A DNA stretch of 23,892 nucleotides from Pirellulales bacterium (lineage in GTDB: Bacteria; Planctomycetota; Planctomycetia; Pirellulales; Thermoguttaceae): the NCBI GenBank assembly GCA_030642635.1, contig DAOWNK010000013.1:1-23892 (forward strand). Direction: 5' to 3'. Every line of letters starts with the position of its first letter. The stretch's first letter is position 1. Of this stretch, positions 13,568 to 19,777 are shown piece after piece. A model generated the notes under the pieces. It made no database searches and had not been told where the DNA came from. It saw only the letters and a list, made by a program, of their open reading frames with translations. A program made the translations under genes and the position numbers.

Positions 13568-14395
13568 TTACGACACAGCACCCAACTCGGCGGACCGCCG
13601 CGTGGCGGCCTCGACCGCAGACATCAGCGCGGCACGCAACCCGGCCGACTCCAACGCCTCGATGCCGGCGATGGTGGTGCCGCCGGGGCTGGTTACCCGA
13701 TCGCGCAGCACGCCGGTGTGCTCGCCGGTAACGGCGACCATTTCGGCGGCCCCTCGGACCGTTTGTGTCGCCAGTGCGGTGGCGACATTGCGAGGCAGGC
13801 CCATCCGCACACCGCCGTCGCTGAGCGCCTCGATTACCATGTACACGAACGCCGGGCCGGAGCCGGACAGACCGGTCACGGCGTCGAGCAGCTTCTCGCC
13901 TACGCGGTATGCGATTCCGACCGCTCCGAGTAGTTGTTCGACCACCTTGCCGTCCTCCTCGGTGGCATTCTGCCCAAGGCAGAACCCGCAGGCGCCATGG
14001 CCGACCAGGCACGGTGTGTTCGGCATTACGCGGACCAGTTTTACGTCCGGCCCGAGCACCTCGGCAATCGCTGCCAACCTGACTCCAGCGGCGATCGAGA
14101 CCAGTAGCTTATCGGCGGTGATCTTTCCGGCCAACTCTGCTGTGACCGCCGCCATCTGCTGCGGCTTGACGGCAAGGAAGATAACGTCCGAGCCGGCGAT
14201 TACCTTGTAGTTTTCCTCGAAGGTTTTTCCGCCGGTGGCCTTGGCGAAGCGTTCTCCGGCCTTACTGTCCGGGTCGGCGGCCGTTATGTCTTCGGCTGCC
14301 ACCAGGCCCGAGCGGACAAAACCTTTACCCAACGCCGTGGCCATCCGCCCGGCGCCGATCATGCCTATGCGTTGTTTTAACATAGTAATTGTCAT
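13568..14395 (-). CDS. proC: Pyrroline-5-carboxylate reductase
   Basis: 275 residues, standard for ProC, which reduces 1-pyrroline-5-carboxylate to proline with NAD(P)H. The Rossmann motif IGMIGAGRMATAL is at the N-terminus, SDVIFLAVKPQQM and VRVMPNTPCLVGHG follow, and the C-terminal dimerisation domain has the family signature region DAVTGLSGSGPAFVYMVIEAL and VTSPGGTTIAGIEALE. The start may be 14395 or the in-frame ATG at 14383 (MLKQRIG); no Shine-Dalgarno decides. It lies 27 bp downstream of RNase R on the same strand and 18 bp upstream of the MFEDGRYSW gene. Confidence 0.95.
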   Translation of the reverse strand: MTITMLKQRIGMIGAGRMATALGKGFVRSGLVAAEDITAADPDSKAGERFAKATGGKTFEENYKVIAGSDVIFLAVKPQQMAAVTAELAGKITADKLLVSIAAGVRLAAIAEVLGPDVKLVRVMPNTPCLVGHGACGFCLGQNATEEDGKVVEQLLGAVGIAYRVGEKLLDAVTGLSGSGPAFVYMVIEALSDGGVRMGLPRNVATALATQTVRGAAEMVAVTGEHTGVLRDRVTSPGGTTIAGIEALESAGLRAALMSAVEAATRRSAELGAVS

Positions 14396-14422
14396 GATAA
14401 TTCAAAGTGTGAAACATTACAA

Positions 14423-16624
14423 TTACGCTTCGCGCCGAATGAGCCGAAAGTCCAGTTCTCGCCGATCCAGATCGACCCGGGCGACGGCCGCACGGAGCTT
14501 CTCGCCCAGCCGGTAGACGTTGCCAGAGCGATAACCGGCCAGCGTGTGCGTGGCGCGGTCGAGCCGGTAATAGTCGTCGGTAAGCGAGTCGGTGCGGATC
14601 AGCCCCTCGGCCGGCAGTTCGATACCTTGCACGAACAACCCGAAGTTCTCAACCCCGGTAACCACCACGTCCATCTCTTCGCCGATCCGTTCGCTTAAGT
14701 AGTGCAGGAGCTTCAGCTTTGTCAGGTCGCGCTCGGCCGATTCCGCACGTTGTTCCCGATCGCTACAGTGTCGGCCCAGCATGATAAGCTCGTCGTAATC
14801 GTTGCGCGGCTTACGGCCGGCCAGCACTGTGTGGATCAGCCGATGCACGGTCAGGTCGGGGTAACGGCGGATCGGCGAGGTAAAGTGGCAGTAGCACTTG
14901 CTTGCCAGTGCATAGTGTCCTTCCTCCACTGGGCTGTATTCCGCCCGTTGCATGGATCGCAGCACGGCGAAATTTACCGCATTCTGCTGTGGCTGCCCGA
15001 CTACACGTTCGAGCAGTTTTTGCAACTCGAATCGGCTCTGAAGATTTTCGACTTCAAACCCAAGCTCTTTTACGAACTCGGTAAGTGCCTTCAGCTTCCT
15101 TGGTGTCGGCGGCCCGTGAATTCTACGCAGGAAGTGCAACCCTTTCTCGTGCAGCAACTCGGCCACCGCCTCGTTGGCCGCGAGCATGAACTCCTCGATG
15201 ATCTGGTGACTTACGGTGTTTTCCTCTACGTGCGCACCGGTGACACTGCCGTTGCGGTCCAACTCTACCTTCACCTCGGGCATGTTCAATTCCAACGCGC
15301 CGTGCTTCATACGCCGTCGGCGCAGCGTCATGGCCAGCGTGTGCATATCGCCCAGCAGCCGGTGCACCTTCTCGCCAAAACGTGTGGCACGGGCATGACA
15401 TGTGGCACGGGCATCTTGCCCGTGTTTTTGTGCAGAGTCTGCCAAGAATTCGTCGACCTGCCCGTAGTTAAGCCGCTTGTCGCTACGGATGACCGCCGAG
15501 TGGACCTCGGTCGACGTTCGAACTCCCTCATCGGTGAACTCCAACATGGCCGACGTTGTGTAGCGAGGTTTCCCCGGCTGCAAGCTGGCCAGGCTGTTCG
15601 AGATGACCTCGGGCAGCATCGGCAGAACACGGTCGGGCAGGTAGACGCTGGTCGCACGGTCGCGTGACTGGCGGTCCAACGCCGTTTTCGGCCGGACGAA
15701 GTGCGCCACGTCGGCAATGTGTACCCCGAGCAACCAGTGGCCGTTGTCCAATTGCTTCAATGAGATTGCATCGTCAAAATCCCTCGCGTCGGCCGGATCG
15801 ATTGTCACTACCGTCTCGCCGGTCAGGTCGAGCCGGTCGTCGGACACGGATTCGTCAAACTGCTCGGCCTGAAGCCGGGCCTCTTCCATGGCGTCTTCGT
15901 CGAACTCCTCCGGCAGGTCGAACTCGCGGATGATCGACAGCGTATCGACCCCCGGTTTGCCTCGCGGACCGAGCACCTCGGTAATCACCCCCTCGCCGTC
16001 GTGCACCGGCGAGGGGAATCGGACCATCTCGAACACCACCTTGTCGTCCGGCTGTGCGTTCTTCGCCCCCGGATCGCCGACGGGAATCGGCTGGGCGAAC
16101 AGTGTGCCGTCGACCTGGACGTACGACGATCCGCCGGAGGTGAAGTACGCGCCGACGAACTGGTGTGTCTGCCGCTCGATGATTTCGACGATCTCGCCGC
16201 GAGGGCCTGGATCGCGCGGCCGCCGCCGCTTCAGTTGCACCAGCACCACGTCGCCGGTTGCCGCGTCGGCAGACCGGCGTGCAGGGATATAGATGTCCTG
16301 CGATTTGTCCGAATCGGCCGATTCCGCCGGCGAGATTGTTAAAGGGGCAGTCGGACGCACGAACCCAAACCCCTTTTGCGTCCGCTGGAACGTGCCGACG
16401 ATCTGCCCGCTTTTGCGATCGTTCGGCCCGGCCGGTCGGACGAGATGGTCGGAAGCATATGCGAGCTGTTCACCTCTGACCAATCGCTTGACGGCCCGGC
16501 GCACCTCGACCGCCTGCTCCTTGGGCACCTGTAATTTTTTGGCGATTACCCTGGGCTTAACCGGTTGGTAACCGGGCCGGTTGACGTGATCGAGGATTTT
16601 TTGCTCCAGATCGGTGTTTTGCAT
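14423..16624 (-). CDS. rnr: Ribonuclease R with in-frame palindromic-repeat insertion
   Basis: 733 residues from the ATG at 16624, which lies 8 bp after the upstream gene's stop; this start begins at the helix-turn-helix region (DLEQKILDHVN, PRVIAKKLQVPKEQ) typical of RNase R. Two cold-shock-type OB regions follow, then the RNB catalytic domain with TIDPADARDFDDAISL (about 273-288) and VHIADVAHFVRP, and a C-terminal S1 domain (about 640-725). It is a 3'-5' hydrolytic exoribonuclease that degrades structured RNA. Unusual: residues about 401-414 (KHGQDARATCHARAT) are encoded by a palindromic repeat with a partial tandem duplication (15383-15424), placed inside the RNB domain in what is normally a linker. 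The frame is kept, so the gene is probably functional. Confidence 0.92.
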   Translation of the reverse strand: MQNTDLEQKILDHVNRPGYQPVKPRVIAKKLQVPKEQAVEVRRAVKRLVRGEQLAYASDHLVRPAGPNDRKSGQIVGTFQRTQKGFGFVRPTAPLTISPAESADSDKSQDIYIPARRSADAATGDVVLVQLKRRRPRDPGPRGEIVEIIERQTHQFVGAYFTSGGSSYVQVDGTLFAQPIPVGDPGAKNAQPDDKVVFEMVRFPSPVHDGEGVITEVLGPRGKPGVDTLSIIREFDLPEEFDEDAMEEARLQAEQFDESVSDDRLDLTGETVVTIDPADARDFDDAISLKQLDNGHWLLGVHIADVAHFVRPKTALDRQSRDRATSVYLPDRVLPMLPEVISNSLASLQPGKPRYTTSAMLEFTDEGVRTSTEVHSAVIRSDKRLNYGQVDEFLADSAQKHGQDARATCHARATRFGEKVHRLLGDMHTLAMTLRRRRMKHGALELNMPEVKVELDRNGSVTGAHVEENTVSHQIIEEFMLAANEAVAELLHEKGLHFLRRIHGPPTPRKLKALTEFVKELGFEVENLQSRFELQKLLERVVGQPQQNAVNFAVLRSMQRAEYSPVEEGHYALASKCYCHFTSPIRRYPDLTVHRLIHTVLAGRKPRNDYDELIMLGRHCSDREQRAESAERDLTKLKLLHYLSERIGEEMDVVVTGVENFGLFVQGIELPAEGLIRTDSLTDDYYRLDRATHTLAGYRSGNVYRLGEKLRAAVARVDLDRRELDFRLIRREA
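15383..15424. repeat. Palindromic repeat inserted in frame in the RNase R gene
   Basis: TGTGGCACGGGCAT occurs twice (15383-15396 and 15401-15414), and the second copy continues into a perfect hairpin CACGGGCA, TCT, TGCCCGTG (15406-15424). On the minus strand it encodes HGQDARAT plus the duplicated HARAT. The TCT loop and TGTGGCAC start resemble the repeat at 21345-21369. Confidence 0.75.
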
Positions 16625-16632
16625 AAGGAGAT

Positions 16633-17613
16633 TTAATCGTGTGTGCTGTGTCGAGTGCCCTTGAACAATTTCCGCCCGATGTTCGCATGGTAGTGCGTCC
16701 ATGGGCTGTCAACGTTCGGGTCGTCTCGCATAAGCTGGTCGAACGAGTTGATTTTTGCATCGAGATTGTCGAGCATGTACAGCGCCACCGCTTCCAGTGT
16801 CATCGGCAACTTCGGGCTGCCGTGCTCGTACTCGCCGTGATGGCTTACGAGCATGTGTTTCAGCCGCAGCACGGTTTCCCTTGGGATCGGCTCGCCTGAG
16901 AGTTTCTCGGACTGGGTAACCTTGGCGTCCAACAGCCCGACCGCCATGACAATGTGGCCAATCAATTGTCCTTCGTTGGTGTAGACCATCTCGCGATCGT
17001 AGCCCAGCTCGTCGATTTTGCCCATATCGTGCAGGAACGCGCCGGTTAGCAGCAGATCACGGTCAATCTGTGGATAGCACGTGCAAACGCGCCCTGCAAC
17101 CTCCATCAACTTGACCACGTGCTCCAGCAGTCCGCCGTTGTATGCGTGATGGTTCTTCACGCCCGCCGGTGCACGGGTAAATTTCTCCATCAGCGGCTCG
17201 TCCATCAGAAAACACTCGGCGAGCGTTCGCAGGTGTGGGTCGGTCATACCGCGTAGCATCTCGCCGGCCCGCTGCATGAGTTTATCGACCTCGACGTTCG
17301 AGACCGGTGTGAAGTCGTCCTCGTTTACCTCGTGCAAATCGACCTTGGCCAACCTGGCGACAATCACCTGCATGGCGCCCTGGAACAGTTGTGCGGCGCC
17401 CTCCACCCGGACGTAATCGCCGTTTGCGAACGACTTATATACTGCCTCGTTGGCGTTCCATAGCCGGGCACAGATCAAGCCGGTGCGGTCGGACAGGTTG
17501 ACCTGGAGGTACAAATTCCCGGCACGATTGGGCCGAAGCTGCTTGTCCGAGACGATAAATACCTCATCGACCGTATCCTTGTGACCCAGCTCCTTTACAT
17601 AGCGACGCGACAT
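16633..17613 (-). CDS. YhaM-like 3'-5' exoribonuclease (OB-fold plus HD domain)
   Basis: 326 residues. The N-terminal OB-fold (about 15-100; FIVSDKQLRPNRAGNLYLQV, GDYVRVEGAAQLFQGAMQVI) resembles tRNA-anticodon-type nucleic-acid-binding domains. The C-terminal half is an HD-superfamily hydrolase with HHAYNGGLLEHVVKL (about 152-167), the HD pair in GAFLHDMGK (about 190-198) and LKHMLVSHHGEYEHGSPKLP. This architecture is that of YhaM/Cbf1, a 3'-5' exoribonuclease of Bacillus and Staphylococcus. The metal-binding His and Asp residues are present. It is first in the minus-strand group and 8 bp before RNase R, so two different 3'-5' exoribonucleases are made together. A good promoter lies 54-82 bp upstream. 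Confidence 0.88.
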   Translation of the reverse strand: MSRRYVKELGHKDTVDEVFIVSDKQLRPNRAGNLYLQVNLSDRTGLICARLWNANEAVYKSFANGDYVRVEGAAQLFQGAMQVIVARLAKVDLHEVNEDDFTPVSNVEVDKLMQRAGEMLRGMTDPHLRTLAECFLMDEPLMEKFTRAPAGVKNHHAYNGGLLEHVVKLMEVAGRVCTCYPQIDRDLLLTGAFLHDMGKIDELGYDREMVYTNEGQLIGHIVMAVGLLDAKVTQSEKLSGEPIPRETVLRLKHMLVSHHGEYEHGSPKLPMTLEAVALYMLDNLDAKINSFDQLMRDDPNVDSPWTHYHANIGRKLFKGTRHSTHD

Positions 17614-17666
17614 CTGCTGCCTTTTTGTGGGATAAATTTTTATGGTTGCAAGATAACAAACACCTG

Positions 17667-17695
17667 ATTGTAGAATTTGTCGAAATGCTTAACAA
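17667..17695 (-). promoter_or_regulatory. Leftward promoter of the YhaM-like/RNase R operon
   Basis: Minus strand TTGTTA (17695-17690), 17 bp, TACAAT (17672-17667). The start site would be near 17660, about 47 nt before the ATG at 17613. It probably drives the YhaM-like, rnr, proC and MFEDGRYSW genes. Confidence 0.55.
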
Positions 17696-17699
17696 GTGG

Positions 17700-17714
17700 T
17701 ACCGCAAGCGGCTT
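17700..17714. repeat. Palindromic repeat, GCCGCTTGCGG family
   Basis: TACCGCAAGCGGCTTA: a shorter copy of the 10604-10629 element in the divergent region upstream of the YhaM-like and DUF4416 genes, next to the -35 of the leftward promoter. Confidence 0.4.
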
Positions 17715-17756
17715 ACTCCAAAACCAATCTCATGGTAAAATAACCAACGAACAATC

Positions 17757-17790
17757 AATTTCCAATCCCTAATCCCCAATCCCTAGCCCC
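17757..17790. repeat. Tandem CCAATCCC-type tract
   Basis: Repeats of CCAATCCCTAATCCC type directly upstream of the DUF4416 start codon. A similar tract (21947-21980) encodes residues near the C-terminus of the O-antigen ligase ORF. Confidence 0.55.
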
Positions 17791-17795
17791 TACCA

Positions 17796-18344
17796 ATGGC
17801 CCAACCTACCGCACCATCCGGCGCATTGCTGCTGCTGGCGGCGTTCAGCCGCCACCGGGCGGCGTTGGATTGGGCGCGCGATCGGACCACCGCAGCCTGG
17901 GGACCGGTGGCGATGGAAAGTGCCGCCTTCCAGTTCAATCAGACAGATTACTACGAGCCGACGATGGGCAAGGACCTGCTGAAAATCTTCTTCACGTTCG
18001 ACCGGCCGTTCGACCAGGGGGACCTCTCCGAGATTAAGCTGCTGACCAACCGCTGGGAAGAAGAATACGCCGCCTCGGCCGGCCACGGCGAGCCGCGGCC
18101 GCTTAATCTGGACCCCGGCTACATCACGCTCGGCAAGCTGGTGTTGGCCTCGACGAAAAACTACGCACACAGGATATATCTCTCACGCGGCATCTACGCC
18201 GAGATCACGCTCTACTGGCGCCATGCAGCGTGGCGGTCGCACGAATGGACATTCGCCGATTACCGCCGAGAAGACTACCAGCGGTTCTTCTCACAGTGCC
18301 GCGAGTTGTTGCATCAGCGCAAACGGGAGGAGACGACAAGATGA
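17796..18344 (+). CDS. DUF4416 family protein
   Basis: 182 residues. The family pattern is clear: GPVAMESAAFQFNQTDYYEP, the GKDLLKIFFTFDRP segment, EIKLLTNRWEEEYA, and PRPLNLDPGYITLGKLVLAS followed by HRIYLSRGIYAEITLYWR. DUF4416 proteins are uncharacterised, cytosolic and occur in planctomycetes, deltaproteobacteria and thermophiles. The start at 17796 has no Shine-Dalgarno and follows a CCAATCCC tract. Its TGA stop overlaps the ATG of the WecA-like gene (ATGA at 18341-18344), so the two are translationally coupled, which hints at a link to polyprenyl-phosphate-sugar synthesis. Confidence 0.85.
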   Translation: MAQPTAPSGALLLLAAFSRHRAALDWARDRTTAAWGPVAMESAAFQFNQTDYYEPTMGKDLLKIFFTFDRPFDQGDLSEIKLLTNRWEEEYAASAGHGEPRPLNLDPGYITLGKLVLASTKNYAHRIYLSRGIYAEITLYWRHAAWRSHEWTFADYRREDYQRFFSQCRELLHQRKREETTR

Positions 18345-19450
18345 TATACCTGCTTCTTGGTGCGATAGTTCCGAGCACGGTCGTCTGTTGGGCGGCGGCA
18401 TGGCTGGTCAGAGACTACGGCCCGCGATTCGGACTGCTCGACCGGCCTAGCCCTCGGAAGGTTCACACACAGACCACGCCAACCGGCGGAGGGCTGGCCA
18501 TTTGGTTTGGCATCGTCGTGCCGTTTGCCGTCGGACAATTCGTACTATGGCGGGCAGCCGCTACTGGAGAGACATGGCTGCCGCAACTCGTCGTAACTCA
18601 CCTTGGCGGACTTATTGAACAGTCGCCGAAGCTGTGGATACTGCTTGCCGGCGGTACGGTGCTGATGCTGCTGGGACTGGCCGACGATCGGTGGGGGTTA
18701 AGCTGGAAGATTCGTATTGCCGTGCAGACGCTGGTGGCCGTGGTATTGGTGTTGTGCGGTTGGCGGCTTAGCCTGTTTATCGACCTGCCGGTTCTGACCG
18801 GGGTGCTTAGCGTGCTGTGGATCGTTACGCTGGTCAACTCGTTCAACATGCTCGACAACATGGACGGACTGTCGGCCGGTGTGGCCGCGATCGCCACCGC
18901 CATGCTGGCCGCCGTTATGCTTACGGCCGGCGACCCGGCGACACAGCAGCCACAACTGTTTGTGGCCGGATTCCTGCTCGTACCGCTCGGCTCGCTGCTG
19001 GGGTTTCTCTGGCACAACCGGCCGCCGGCGAGACTCTTTATGGGCGATGCCGGCAGCTATCTGGTCGGATACCTGCTGGCCACGGCCACTCTGACGGCCA
19101 CGTTCGCCGGGGCGGACGCGCCTCGCCATGCCATATTGGCGCCGCTTTGCGTGCTGGCCGTGCCGCTTTATGATACCGCAACGGTCGTATTGATCCGGCT
19201 CCGCTCGGGCCGCAGCCCGCTGGTGGGCGACAAGAGCCATTTTTCGCACCGCCTGGTCGAGCTGGGCATGACAAACACGCAGGCCGTGGCGACCATCTAC
19301 CTGGCCACCGCCACCTGCGGGCTGGGCGCGCTGCTGCTGCATCAGGTAAACACCGTCGGTGCGTGTGTTATCCTGCTATTGGTCGGCTGTATCTTGTTGC
19401 TGATTGCGATCCTGGAAACCACCGGCCGACGTGGCCGGATAAAGTTGTGA
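18341..19450 (+). CDS. Polyprenyl-phosphate N-acetylhexosamine-1-phosphate transferase (WecA/TagO-like)
   Basis: 369 residues with about ten to eleven membrane segments. It belongs to the MraY/WecA glycosyltransferase-4 family: RKVHTQTTPTGGGLAIW (about 43-59), the Asp-rich LADDRWGLSWKIR (about 111-123), VNSFNMLDNMDGLSAG (about 165-180), FMGDAGSYLVGYLL (about 231-244) and DKSHFSHRLVELGM with the histidine motif (about 297-310). The family transfers GlcNAc-1-P or a related sugar phosphate from a UDP-sugar to undecaprenyl phosphate, the first step in O-antigen, capsule or teichoic-like polymers. The internal PTGGG and HTQ motifs fit the WecA branch better than MraY. The start at 18341 is set by the ATGA overlap with DUF4416. 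Confidence 0.92.
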   Translation: MIYLLLGAIVPSTVVCWAAAWLVRDYGPRFGLLDRPSPRKVHTQTTPTGGGLAIWFGIVVPFAVGQFVLWRAAATGETWLPQLVVTHLGGLIEQSPKLWILLAGGTVLMLLGLADDRWGLSWKIRIAVQTLVAVVLVLCGWRLSLFIDLPVLTGVLSVLWIVTLVNSFNMLDNMDGLSAGVAAIATAMLAAVMLTAGDPATQQPQLFVAGFLLVPLGSLLGFLWHNRPPARLFMGDAGSYLVGYLLATATLTATFAGADAPRHAILAPLCVLAVPLYDTATVVLIRLRSGRSPLVGDKSHFSHRLVELGMTNTQAVATIYLATATCGLGALLLHQVNTVGACVILLLVGCILLLIAILETTGRRGRIKL

Positions 19451-19482
19451 GTATACCGTTTTGCAAACAAAATCAATTTAGC

Positions 19483-19699
19483 CGCTGGGCTTGCCCGATT
19501 TTCCGCAGGTTGGCGTAGCGGCTAGAAAGAAAAAGGATAGGTGCATATACTGGAGACTATAGGTTAAACGGGAAAAAGATCGTCGGTAGAGACGAGTTTC
19601 CTATTCTTCTCACTTACACTAATATATGCGTCTGTCTCCTTTTTGTTCCCGGCGCGTTAGTAAAAAAAACAACCTGCGGAAAATCGGGCTTGCCCAGCG
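19483..19699. mobile_element. MITE-like or structured-RNA element with 29-bp terminal inverted repeats
   Basis: The 29 bases at 19483-19511 (ending CGATTTTCCGCAGGTT) and the reverse complement of 19671-19699 match at 27 positions; the two mismatches are a TT/AA inversion inside GGGCTTGCCC. Between them the sequence is AT-rich and itself partly inverted: AAAAAGGAtaggtGCATATA near 19530-19550 faces TATATGCgtctgTCTCCTTTTT near 19622-19643. There is no ORF. It could be a miniature inverted-repeat transposable element or a large hairpin RNA. No target-site duplication was clear. Confidence 0.6.
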
Positions 19700-19722
19700 C
19701 GTCCCGAGCGGTTGGCCACTTC

Positions 19723-19751
19723 ACGCGCTGTGCAAGCACAGCGGCTAAATG
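19723..19751. repeat. Palindromic repeat, near-identical to 2816-2845
   Basis: CGCTGTGC (19726-19733), loop AA, GCACAGCG (19736-19743), then GCTAAAT. It differs from 2820-2837 by one compensated stem pair (T-A for C-G). Confidence 0.7.
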
Positions 19752-19777
19752 ACAAGAAAGTGTCCACGACACTTCAA

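Larger units (their letters stand above)
19451..19777. other. Gene-free region with a 217-bp inverted-repeat element
   Basis: About 327 bp between the WecA-like and O-antigen ligase genes without a supportable ORF. It is mostly filled by the 217-bp element at 19483-19699 and a palindromic repeat at 19723-19751. A/T runs in the middle (for example AAAAAAAA at 19662-19669) contrast with the GC-rich flanks. Confidence 0.6.

Noticed and set aside
14702..15667. Long plus-strand ORF (321 codons) antisense to RNase R
   Set aside because: RNase R motifs on the minus strand are unmistakable; the plus-strand frame has no recognisable domain and is a shadow in GC-rich DNA.
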